In this document: one piece after another, positions 42,042 through 52,972 of the stretch
Position numbering within the stretch: position 1 is the first letter of the stretch
How the letters are laid out: the number at the start of each line of letters is the position of its first letter
Origin: Podospora pseudoanserina
Lineage: Eukaryota; Ascomycota; Sordariomycetes; Sordariales; Podosporaceae
Length of the DNA: 64,000 nt
Assembly (NCBI RefSeq): GCF_035222485.1
Contig: NC_085921.1
Coordinates: 4,402,001-4,466,000 of the forward strand
Direction: 5' to 3'
Made by a program: the position numbers and the translations under genes
Notes under the pieces: generated by a model
What the model was told of the DNA's origin: nothing
Seen by the model: the letters and a program-made list of their open reading frames with translations, nothing else
The model's database searches: none

Positions 42042-45000
42042 GTCTGTCCTAATGAGTCCATGTCGGTTTTTTTCACGTTGATATTGGGTATAATCACACC
42101 AAAACGCATGTTGTTGGTCAACATGTTGAAACTGCAATGATTTTGTAGTGTGATCACGGCTTGGTTGGATGGTTGGGGGGGCTACGTTTGTGACTTTTGA
42201 CCAAAGGGATTACTTGGTACATGTTTTTGGTGTATTGGCTTGGATTTGTTCTATACCCCTCGGTTTATTTGCAAACGATATGAATGTATGATGATTCTGC
42301 TTTCTGTCGTCGGGGCCTTCATCTCCGACAGCTGTGTTGCACAACCTATGTCGTAGACCGGCTGGCCGTAGTACAGAAACGATATCTGGGGCACGCGCAC
42401 AGTTACCCTTCCTGCAATGTAACCAAACTTCGCTGCCGTAGGTGGTCAACAAGGCAGCAAGGTCAGACCTGCAGAGAACGACACTAATGTATGCAGATAG
42501 CATTCGATGCCACTCATCGCTCTGCCGGGACAGACCACTGCTTCAGATCTTGAGGTGGGATGTAGCTCGAAGCTCGGCACGGCAGCCCTATCAAGCAACT
42601 CTGACCCCCCGAGATTTGTCAATCATTCGACTGAGTGGCACCTAAATGCTATCGGAAGCTGCCCGAAAGAAGCTGGTCAGAAAATGAAGCCCTTCGGGGC
42701 AACGACATCCCACACGGTCTTGGCTTACAGCCTTACTTGTCGAATCCAAGGCACGGTAATCCATGGGTACCTAGGAGTCGAGCGGGAGGGAATCACACAC
42801 CCGACAACAAAGACCAATAATTTTCAAATCTCATAGCCTTGCCTATTTCATCCCACACCTTTGGCACACCATCTTTCAAGAGTGGTATGCAACTAACCTT
42901 TTCCCACACCATTTTTGCTTTACTATCTTGAGAGAGGTATGACTCAATAGCGAGATCTCACTCTCCTATCATATAGGCCAGTGATATTGCTCCTCATACA
43001 CCGCAAGTTGGTCGAGCGGTGGGGGAGTAAGGCTGCGGTCCGACGTAGTTCGAATCCTAAAGGATTTTTGCCCGCAAGTAGGAAAGTGGCGCCCGCTTGC
43101 CCCGTACGAGATAAATTGAGGAGTGGTAGGTGCATGACGATGGCAGTGGTGGTGGTGGTTGTCTCACAGTCCACGGGACGAATGTGGTGTGGGTGGTGTC
43201 GGATTGCTTTGCCCCGCGAGAGCTATCAAAGCTCATCCGAGCTCGAGTTTCACAGCCTGCTGAAGTACCAGGCCAGTTAATAGGCCCTGTATAACCTCGA
43301 CATCGGCGCGAACGTTACCGAGCCTCGCAGGTGAAGATCATAGCCAGGCATACAAGCTTCAAGCCCCCAAATGCACGGGACTGACAGACCAGACTCTCTG
43401 CCATAGTCATGTAACCAGAGCCTTAGAGCCTTGGATAATCCTCATCACTTGGACAGGATTCTCAGTCATGTGGTATCATCAACCACCTCCAAGTCAACCC
43501 CTCGCCCGCTCAGCCGGGCAACACGCCCACAACCCGTATCCAGCATCTTTCTTTTTCAGCCACGATATAATTTACCCCTGAATGACGCCCAGATCGCCAA
43601 TTCAGGACATCCACTCACAAGCCCACCGATGGTCAGCACAGAAACGGGGATATGAGTTATCATGTACTTGTATCCCTGTTTTCCCATGCTTCCCGTCCCA
43701 AGCTGTCGGATCACTCGGCTGGGGCCGCCTCATTTTCTTTCTTTGACTTCTTGCAGGTGGGCCAAAATATGGAAGTGAGATCTCTAAGTCTTCACAGCAG
43801 TTTTGGCTCCGGGTCCGGGTTGGCTATGGAAAGTAGACCTGCGGTGTGGTCAGACAAACAATACACCTAGTATACTCCTCTTCGATCGGTACTACGTACT
43901 TCTCTACTGAGGTTAGATTGTGGTGTGATATCCCTCCATGTTCACTTTATACCATCTCATTGAGTGAATTTTCAAGAATTGGCAGACTGTCTATTTTACA
44001 ATTACCCCTTTTGGTCGGGTACACTCCGTATTTGAGCATTACTTTCCAAACGGGCAACATGAGAAGTGCAGGTCGGGGGCTCAACAACATGCCAAAAATG
44101 CAAGATGAGGCTCATAAACGAACTACAAAGGAAAAGTGCGGTTCGAGGCTCTAATGTGAGCAGGAGAAAACTTTATTTTGATGTCTTTAGAGTGTGTTTT
44201 CTGTAGGGGAGAAGTGCATATTTTCCGGATAGGCGGGCTGTTCTACAGTCAACTGCCGCGGTGAAAAAGATTTATTCGAGGAAATGTACCGTTCAAGGTA
44301 GACTTTGATATATTCATCAAATATGTACTCAGTTCAAACAGAATAGGTATGTAAACATTGGGAATTGACGTTGATGCCAATTGTTACAGCAGGCTATTTC
44401 CACTCTGATGTTCTTTCCCACCACCAACCGGAACCTGGGTTATATGATACGACAAAAGATATATACTCGCAGAGACTAGCTCGAGACATTTCAACTACGC
44501 CTTTCAAGTTTAGAGACCCCACAAGGAGGAGACTGTGAAGTACTGGATCTTGCTGGGTGAACGTCCTCTTTGGCCAGCGGTAGCTGCGTCGTCATCTTGG
44601 TGATGTGCCAAGGACAATATAGGAGATTTGACGTTTCAAGAACGGTACCACGAGAATCAAAAGTATCTATGCACACTCTAACTACACATGAACATACTCA
44701 TCGCGGGATTGACTACCTACGCGGCTTGCGTTATGGGATGATTAAAAAAAGATCTAGTGTAAAATTGAGATCAAGACACATGGGATGACTTCCCTGGAGA
44801 ACTACCATGCATGCAGACATACATATGTACACCAACAGGTCAAGGACTAAACCATCAATCTATGCTGTAAAATCACATCAGGTATCTCTCTATCTCCTTC
44901 ATGCTCTGCGATGTCATCAGATCAGACCCCCGACTGTACATCTCGCATACCCCCCATCCACAGCCTCTTCCCGCGGCCAACACAAAACAGATGCATATCT

Positions 45001-45302
45001 GCACCTCGCAGTTACTGACGCTTGTAGTCCATCCCCAAACACATCGCCAGAACTGGATAGAGTGACCGTGTCGATATATGAGACATTGGGTATTACCAGC
45101 GAGTGTGGACTGACGCTTGATGTCGCTTCCCCCCCACTCCGTCGTTTATTTTACGCAAACATGCTGTCAAAAAACCAAAATACCCTATAAACGCCATGCG
45201 CCGCCCCAGACACACGAAAGCCAACCATCCAGGTGAACACCGAGCAATGTCAGAACGCCCTGAACAGAGCAGTAAATGATCCCACGATCCAACTTTTTAC
45301 GC
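42042..45302. other. Gene-free region, 3.3 kb, with a tRNA-like remnant
   Basis: No protein gene can be supported. The right half (43.9-45.2 kb) is AT-richer than the flanking genes. The only structured feature seen is the tRNA-like sequence near 43001-43079. Confidence 0.5.
43001..43079 (+). pseudogene. tRNA-like remnant (Leu/Ser-type D arm) between short direct repeats
   Basis: TTGGTCGAGCGGT resembles the A box/D arm of Leu and Ser tRNAs, and AGTTCGAATCC, 35 bases later, matches the B box in 10 of 11 positions. The acceptor and anticodon stems do not form, so no functional cloverleaf exists. The 8-mer CCGCAAGT stands at both ends (43001-43008 and 43072-43079). A decayed tRNA or tRNA-derived insertion is likely, but chance cannot be excluded. 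Confidence 0.35.
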
Positions 45303-46757
45303 TTATTCCTGGTACTCCTTTTGGAGGTAGACGCACGATACCATGGCGTGATCACGCTCATAGGGTTCTGAGTATGATAGTTAGCATCTGGATCATTGTA
45401 TTTCAAGACAAATCATCTGTCGTGGGACTTACCAAGAGTAAGTTGCTCCTTGGGAACAAACTTGTCCTCACGGAGCTTCTGGACTTCGCTGGCAAACACT
45501 TGCTCAGGGGGCGCTGTGCTGTCAATGCAGGACGCCTTGATGGAGATGAGAAGACCACCACCCTGCTTCAGGAACAACTTGGCGTTGATACCGACAATTC
45601 TGGCCTGATCGGGCTGGGCAACATCGGCGAAGATGACATCGACCATCGGCAAAAGCATGCGGTAGGCCATGGGCTTCCGGGCGTCCTCAACGATGGGAAT
45701 GACGTTTGTGCGGCGGGTCTAGTGAAGAGTCAGTATTTCGCGGTTTTGCAATCGAATGACGGGCTTCAACGTACAGCCATGTTGATAAGATCTCTGCCAG
45801 AGCGGTGAGAGAACTCAACTGCGTAGACGGAACCGGTAGGGCCGACGATATCGGCAACGTGGGAAACGGAGGTACCGGATGCAGCACCGAGGTAGAGGAC
45901 CTTGGAACCGGGCTTCATGTAGATGGTCTCGAGACCACCGAGGATACCGGCAGCCAACTTGGAACGGAAAGGATTCCAGATCTGAAGTCCATGTTGTTAG
46001 CGCATGTTCATGGAGAACGCTGATAGCCAAGACTAGCACTCTGCAACTGAAAAACTTACACGGTACTCGGTCTTGGTGGCGTTGCCCTCGTCGTTCTTGC
46101 CAGTCTCAACAGAGATTCTCTTCTCGCCGTAGACAGACTCGCCAGGTACAAGGTTGGCAGTGGCGAGCAAATCCTCCTTTCCACCGCGGGCAACGAAGAC
46201 ACCCTTGTGACGATGGGGCTCGACGATGACCTTCTTGCCGCCAGCAGCACCACCGGCACCACCACCGCGACCACCACCGCGGCCACTGTTGAATTGGTTA
46301 GCATCTGCCATAGTGGCTCGTAGATCGACATTCAAACGTACCCACGACCACCACGGGCAGGACCGCCACGGCCACCGCCGCGAGGACCACCGCGGGCACC
46401 ACCACGGGCACCACCACGACCGCCGAAACCGGCTATGTATTCAGTCAGCAAATGTCATTGGAAATGTTGAGGCGAGAGAAGACAGCAAAGTAGCAGGCCG
46501 GAGGAGAGGCGCAGGAGATCGCAAACTTTGGAGGGAAGCGAAGATCGAAAACTTCATTCGCAATCCTCGGCGCGCAGAATCTGAGCGCTCGCATCGTCCA
46601 AAAGCAAAGCCATCGCAATCCAATGCCGTCAATTGATACCAGAAAAGAGAATCTAGAACTTACCACCACCGCGGCCACCACCGCGTCCACCACGGTCACC
46701 ACCACGGAAGTTGCCTCCCCCGCGACCACCGCCTCTTCCACCGCGCTCAAAGCCCAT
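45303..46757 (-). CDS. nop1: Fibrillarin (rRNA 2'-O-methyltransferase)
   Basis: Six exons (46757-46664, 46432-46342, 46285-46060, 45981-45775, 45718-45433, 45367-45303) encode 322 residues. Fibrillarin is the methyltransferase of box C/D snoRNPs, acting in the nucleolus on pre-rRNA. The first 75 residues form a Gly/Arg-rich RGG domain spread over three exons. The catalytic part begins at [18 protein letters not shown] and contains [17 protein letters not shown], the SAM motif [49 protein letters not shown] and [17 protein letters not shown], ending [18 protein letters not shown]. All residues of the K-D-K-H catalytic set expected in the family appear to be present. Every junction keeps frame. 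The gene faces away from the ribosomal protein uL22 gene across 521 bp. Confidence 0.95.
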
Positions 46758-47278
46758 TATGACGGTTGGTTATGTCTGTAAATCGGATATAAGATCGTCG
46801 TGGGTATGTTTGTCGACGCCGAATCAGATGTGTTGCGCAAAGAGTTGTTGAGGACACAATGGGTTGATTTGCGCGGCTCTGTCGAGATGCTCAAAGAGCT
46901 TGTTGGAGCTGGATGCAAAATTTCCTAACACCCCAGAAAAAATGAGTGGAGCACCGATCAACTTTTTGTCGCCTCGGTGGTGGATTCTTCCGACATTCTG
47001 AGTGGTTGGGCATCTTGCTGTGAATCTGGTAGAGGTCCGTGCGGTATTGTTATCGTCTTATCGGCTTGGTGGGGCTGCAAGTGGGAAAGTTTTCTGCACT
47101 TGCTAGCCGCCAAGATTTCCTTCTGCCTCAGGCCAACACCGCTCCCGCACAAGCCAATCGAACACCACCCACCGAGCCCTAATCGCGAAATTGAATTTGG
47201 CTCCAAAATTTGGTAACCGTCATTCCTTGAACATCACCAAATTCGGCCGATCTCGCCTCTAATCGACAAGCAGTCAAG
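46758..47278. promoter_or_regulatory. Shared divergent promoter region, nop1 / rpl17
   Basis: 521 bp separate the start codons of fibrillarin and uL22. No coding potential is seen. Both genes belong to ribosome production, so a shared control region is likely. GAGCCCTAATCGC at 47174-47186 is a possible element, not verified. Confidence 0.5.
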
Positions 47279-48282
47279 ATGGTGAGTAGCCCTTGCGAAA
47301 TCAATTCCCGAAGTCATTTTCGAGCGCCGTTCGAAGCCCCCGTCGAAATTTTGCTGCTGGACCTTTGCGGAATTCCGTTCGGGATGGAGGATGGAGCTAT
47401 TGCGGAAACCGACGAGGGGGAGGGAAATGTTGAAGCAATCGCCAGGAACCATGCTGACCATGGATTTATCACGACATTAGGTTCGGTACGCTGCGACTGA
47501 AATTTCCCCGGTGAAGTCCGCCCGCTCCCGCGGCTCTTACCTCCGTGTTTCTTTCAAGAACACCCGCGAGACTGCCCAGGCCATCAACGGCTGGAAGCTC
47601 CAGCGTGCCCAGACCTTCCTCCAGAATGTCATTGACAAGAAGGAGGCCGTCCCTATGAGACGCTACTGCGGCTCCATCGGCCGTACTGCTCAAGGTACGA
47701 ATAATCATCGATTTCCCGACGTAAACACATCGGAAGCTTTGGACATGGAGATTTGGGATTGGGATGGGATTGGATACCCGGAACGATTACAAGCTCCACG
47801 ACTACAAGACTGGTGAAGGATGGATATGGCTATGAGAATGTTGGGCTGACTGTGATGGAAATGTAGGCAAGCAGTTCGGTGTCACCCGTGCCCGCTGGCC
47901 CGCCAAGTCCGCCGAGTTCCTCCTTGGTCTCCTCAAGAACGCCGAGTCCAACGCCGACTCTAAGGGTCTTGACACTGGCAACCTCGTTGTCAAGCACATC
48001 CAGGTCAACCAGGCCCCCAAGCAGCGCCGCCGCACATACCGCGCCCACGGTCGCGTACGTATCTTCGAATCCGAGAATATCTCCAGCGGGGAGTGAGAGA
48101 GGGGGGACACACAGGCTAACATATGGCAGATCAACCCCTACATGTCCAACCCCTGCCACATCGAGCTTATCCTCACCGAGGCTGAGGAGACCGTTGCCAA
48201 GTCCGAGGCCGTTGTCCGTGAGGAGCACCTTAACAGCAGACAGCGTGGCGTTCGCGTCCGCCAGGCCCTCACTGCCGCCTAA
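47279..48282 (+). CDS. rpl17: Large-subunit ribosomal protein uL22 (Rpl17)
   Basis: Four exons (47279-47281, 47481-47694, 47867-48054, 48130-48282) encode 185 residues of the 60S protein uL22, which lines the peptide exit tunnel. The first exon is just the ATG, followed by a 199-nt intron. The next exon starts [20 protein letters not shown], which matches the conserved N-terminus MVRYA of the family. Later signatures are [56 protein letters not shown] and [17 protein letters not shown]. All junctions are in frame, with good donors. An ATG-only first exon is common in fungal ribosomal protein genes and is easily missed. Confidence 0.96.
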
Positions 48283-48860
48283 ACGGTTGGCCGTGTGGTG
48301 ATGTTCGGGACGTCGGGGTATCTTTTGACTGGGGCTTGATTTTTCCGGAAACGGTGTACTGCGAGCATGGCATTCTTTCGGGTCAGGGCTACGATTCCAG
48401 AGGAAAAAGGAGTCGGTCACGAATACTCAATAAAAACAATTGAGAAACCATGAACGCGGGAAACGGGGTTATAAAAGGCGCAAACCGAATTTTATTTGCT
48501 TGACTCGACTTTCGGCCGAGGCTGCCTTGCCTGTTTGATAGCTGAAGATACCCAGCGTCTCAGTCATCTTGCGTCTCTCATCCGTGTGAAGCGACTATGC
48601 ATGCCGTGGTGCTGTGGGGGGCAGTTTGGGGCTGTAGTGATACCATAGGGTGATTCCTAACCATTGAGCTTGTCGAACATATCTGGGTCTTGTTGCATAT
48701 TGATGATTATGGTCTTGTGACACCGGTGCTTGCTATGATGATATCATAAATGTTCTCCAACATAATACACTCAATGCCGTCCACATTCGCATGTTTATGC
48801 CTACATGGACACATGCAGCTCATACCGCTCACTACAACAGATTCCGCTCCCAGGTGCGCT
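48283..48860. other. Convergent intergenic spacer
   Basis: Between the 3' ends of rpl17 and the Uch37-type gene. No gene or RNA was recognised. Confidence 0.6.
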
Positions 48861-49914
48861 CTATCCCTCCATCTCAATATCCCCCCCATCCCCACCTCTC
48901 CCCTTCCGTCTCTCCTCTATCCTCTTGACCATCTTCTGCTTCCCTTGCCCAACCCAACTCTTGTACCCCTCCTCCCCTCCCTCCTTGAGCCTATACTCCA
49001 CCACTCCCTTCAGCACCTCCCCGGCAAACCCAACAAAGTTGTGCTTCCTCAACGCGTTCTCAAACTGCCAATCCCTCCTCTTTTGCTCCTCCCGCTCCAA
49101 CAACTCCACATCGCCCAACTCCCTCGCCCTGATCCTCAAGTCTCTCGTCATGGCCAAGAGGTTAAACCTAATCTCTGCGTCGCCATATCTCGCAATCCGG
49201 CGTTGAATCACCTCCATGACCTTTTCAGGGAAGCTCTCCTGCGTGCAAGGCCCATGGGAGATGGGAGCAGGCTGGAGGCCGTCCAGTTCGTAAAGGGTCC
49301 CGTTAAAGGGCGTGTAAGCGATAAAATGAAACGCATCTTCCGTCTCGTCGTTTGGGTTGCGGGTTGTCTCATCCACAAAGGGAGACGATTTGGCAAACGA
49401 GTTGTGCGTGTCTCTTATGACATCTGAATTGGAAAGCGCCTCGCCGCGGAACTCGGGGGGGAGGTCGATGGTGAAGTCGCGGAAGTCTTTGAGGACGGGG
49501 CCGATGTCGATTTTTGTTTCTTCGTCGTCGGAGCCGGAGGTTTTGTTGAGGAGGACGGAGAGGAGGGCTTGGGTCCCGCAGGCGTTGGGGATTGTCTGGG
49601 CGGCGAAGAAGAGCTTGTTTTCGGCGATGGAGTGGTCGAATGTTCCGTCGAGGGGCTTGTCGCCGGTGGCGCGGTATGGGGCGTCGGTTGGGTATTTGAA
49701 GAGGAAGATGACGCCGTAGACGGGGTGGAGCTCGGCCAGGGAGGAGGGGTCGAGGGTGAGGAGTTCTTCGAATTGGACGTTGCGGACGCCGAGGTTGGTT
49801 AGGAGGTAGGTGAAGACGCCGGCGTCGGATTCGACTGGGGAGGGTTAGTATGGGGTGTTTGGTCGGGGAGGGGGAGGGGGAGGGAGACATACTGGTATTC
49901 CAGCTTCCACTCAT
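48861..49914 (-). CDS. Ubiquitin C-terminal hydrolase, Uch37/UCHL5 type
   Basis: Two exons (49914-49893, 49834-48861) encode 331 residues of a family C12 cysteine protease. Uch37/UCHL5 enzymes trim ubiquitin chains at the 19S proteasome cap. The N-terminus, MSGSWNTIESDAGVFTYLL once spliced, is typical. The catalytic centre is complete: Gln87 and Cys93 in AAQTIPNACGTQA, His177 in DAFHFIAY, and Asp192 in LYELDGLQ. The helical C-terminus (RDWQFENALRKHNFVGFAGE) corresponds to the UCHL5 ULD tail, and the length agrees with UCHL5 rather than the short UCHL1/3 enzymes. The first exon is 22 nt; its donor GTATGT and acceptor CCCCAG keep frame through an Ile codon. The protein ends in a Lys/Arg and Gly-rich tail. 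Confidence 0.93.
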
Positions 49915-50630
49915 TTTGCTGGTTGGGGTTGACAGGTTATTCGGTCGAGGAGATGTCTGTCTCGAGGGTGGGATATTGTTTCGTTGGGCGGGTGACCCAA
50001 AAATTAGTATCTGGTCGAACTGGGAAAGCCGTTGAGCCCGACGGGTCGGTTGCGTGGCTCGGGGAGCTGTATGTAAACCGAGCTACAGGCCTCAAGAATG
50101 TTTTTCGGCACTTGGGATTTTCTTGCAATGATGCGGTTCATCAACAGCTGGAACGTTGCAGGTCCGATAAGATAAGATGATGGATGATGCAAGCTTGGGA
50201 GCCTGAGCTGTCCAGCTTTCTTGGCGACGACAGCTGCGTGCCGGCTGATAGGTTTGTGCATCTTTTCCCAAATAATGTCACCAGAGCAACGATGCAGCCC
50301 CTGAAAGCCCCTAAAGATGATGAACTATCTGGGTGCCTTTTATCCAACAGACCTTTTTCCAAAACATAGATACAAGAAAGAAAAAAAACAGGACACAGAC
50401 ATATATAAACACCGGAAATCTAAGTCCGACTCGCTGCCTGTACCTTCGACCCAGTATCCTCAAACGTGAAAGACAAAATGCAAGCAAAACAGCAGCCAAT
50501 CCAACCAGATTCCCCAACCAGAATCGAATCTAATTCCTGTACCATCTACCACAGCTTTGATCCCCCATCCACCAGCTTTATAAAATTCTCACGGCCTTGG
50601 GTAATAAACCAACTCCTCCTCCAGCCCCCT
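49915..50630. other. Intergenic spacer upstream of the Uch37-type gene
   Basis: No gene is supported. The left part is the promoter of the deubiquitinase gene and the right part the 3' flank of the permease gene. Short A-rich runs only. Confidence 0.55.
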
Positions 50631-52972
50631 CTACAACCCCGTCGCAGCAGCAGCAGTACTCTTATCCTCCACCGCCGCCGTCGAGTTATTCGGACTCACC
50701 CGATGCCTCGAGCTCCCACCGCTCCCATCATTCGACCCCAGCTGAAAAGTCGAGTTCCTACCTCGGCGCTTGGTCCTCAGCCAAAAGATGGCCTCGCCGA
50801 TTTTGCGAAAAAGCCAGGGGCGCTCGCCGGGGGGTCGCCAGGTCCAGTATTCTTTCATGTCGTAGTTTTCGGGCATGATGGTGCCCCGGGATAGTTTGAT
50901 GATGACCCAGATGCAGAGGTTTATGCCCGCGTAGGAGAAGATGCCGCTGGGTGGGGGGGTTAGCTGGGGTGGAAGGGAAAGCGAGGAGGGAGGGAAGGGG
51001 CTTACGCGAGAAGGCCGTAGGCTACACTGTAGGTAAAGGGGATAAAGGCCAGGGTGATGAATGAAGGGACTGCGTCACCGATGTAGGCCCAGTTGATTTT
51101 GGTCACTTGTCGGATCATTAGGCAGCCGACCTGTCAGTCGTCTTAGCTTGGTTAGCCTAGAAGAGAGGAAGTTCGCTTACCAGCATCAGAGTACATCCAG
51201 TAGCCCAAGGCGGAATTGACGCAAATATAGGGGCAAAGAAAATACACAGGAAGAAACAAAATCCAGCAGTGACAGCCGTCAGCCCAGTCCGACCACCCTC
51301 AGCAATACCAGCACCGCTCTCAATGAAAGCCGTAACTGGTGAGCATCCGAGGAGCGCCCCGAGCGAGATACAAATCGAGTCTATGCAGAATGCAGTGGTT
51401 GAGCGGGGAAAGTCCTTATCTTTACCTGTTGTCCGTCTGCAAAACCGAGCCATGGAATAGAGTGTTGCTGTGCAGTCGATGATATCCACATAGAGGAGGG
51501 TGATCAAAGCGACAAGCACTTTGGTGTCGAATTTTTCACCCAGGTCCCATTGGATCTGGCCGAGGGTGTGTTTGATGGGGTGGAAAGCGACAATTTGGCG
51601 GAAGTATGCGAAGCGACGGTTGCCATCGTCCGTATCGGGGAAGTACGTGACGGCTGTGTTGCGTCTGGAGAAGGTTAGCATCCCAGTAGATAATGACAAA
51701 GAATACCTAGGGATTTCTTACGGCCAAGACAGGATTGAAACCAAAGCAATTCCAATTACAATTGAAGCTCGAACCTTGAAAGCCATCAGGAACACCACGA
51801 ACAGACCACCGAGACAAATACCAATCCACATCTGTGAAGTACTAAGTTAGCGTCCAAGTAACTCGGGATTTAGTTTGGGGATTTACCTTTGGGTTGGTCA
51901 TGACCTCTCCAGTACACTCGCCATATTGATCCAAGGAACTAGCTGGACAACCGCCAATAGCCAAGGGTGTACTGATAGCTCCCGTGATGATGCCAATTCC
52001 AGAGGAATATGACATACCGATGAGTGTGAGAAACAGACCGATGCCAACACCACTGGCCGTTTTGATGGTACCGGGAATAATCTTGACCAGCCAGTGTCGC
52101 ATACCAGTGAGGGCTAGAAACATGAAAATCCATCCTTCAATGAAGACAGCGGTGAGAGCAGTCTTATAGGGAATCGAGCCGGTCCCCTTTGCGCCAACGA
52201 CTTGGTAAGTGAAGTAGGCATTCAAGCCCATGCCAGGACTGTAGAAGTGTCAGGACAATACGCTTCATCATCGAATAAGGAACAACTTACCCAAGACAGA
52301 CAGGGAGGTTGGTGAAAAGACCAAACAGAATGCTGGAGAAAGCGGCCACCGCAGCTGTGGCAGTGATAAGATCCAGCTTGACTTCTGATTTCTTGTCAGT
52401 ATGTGTGACACGAAGTATATACTTTCATGGATTTTCAACTGACCTTCGTAGCAAGCTGTCCACTCCTTGTTATTTACACAGTTGCCCGCGTTGTCGAGCG
52501 GTTTTTTGCATTCGCAATCGAACCCCGTGTCTGCGAGAATGGAGGCCTGTGAGGGTGTTAGAATACCAAGTGTAAGGAATATGCCGCAACGACACCTTAC
52601 GTTGACGGCAATGATGTAGGACATGGTGGCAAATGTAGTGAGGCCAGCCCGCAACTCTGTAGAGAAGTTGGCATCGGGAATGCTCTTAGGCTGTGGTAGA
52701 AGCATGTCAGCCGCCAGTGTTCTGTTTCTCTTACTTGGAGCCATACTCACTCCGCTCCCCTTGAGGTTGAACACCCGGCCAACGACCGAGTTGTTCATTC
52801 GCTCATCAACCCTCCCAACGCGGTCCTTGAAGGAGTCAAGTGCCCGTGCCTTCCAGCTTCTGTGCCTTGTGGGCAGACTCCCATCAGCATGGTCATCAGC
52901 CTCAGGCGCCGAACAGCTCCCGACAGGTCCCATCTCAATCCCAGCGCTGCGAATGTCAGTATGAAAATTCAT
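50631..52972 (-). CDS. AzgA-like purine (adenine/guanine/hypoxanthine) permease
   Basis: Nine coding exons fit: 52972-52751, 52690-52601, 52546-52444, 52384-52291, 52238-51887, 51831-51722, 51664-51181, 51130-51006 and 50946-50631, 631 residues, every junction in frame. The product belongs to the AzgA family of plasma-membrane purine-proton symporters. Family marks are FSTELRAGLTTFATMSYIIA, CLGPGMGLNAYFTYQVVG, TLLYVDIIDCTATLYSMA and the substrate-site region LGALLGCSPVTAFIESGAGI. About a dozen hydrophobic helices are visible, and the C-terminal cytosolic tail is Ser/Arg-rich. Two introns (60 and 54 nt) are multiples of three without stops. The start is uncertain: 52972 is used, but in-frame ATGs at 52933 and 53014 and a possible separate 5' exon near 53429-53488 exist. 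The residues before RVGRVDERMNNSVVGRVF are not conserved. Confidence 0.88.

Noticed and set aside
47282-47866. snoRNAs inside introns of rpl17 (also checked in nop1 and rps29)
   Set aside because: No convincing C box (RTGATGA) paired with a D box (CTGA) and closing stem was found.
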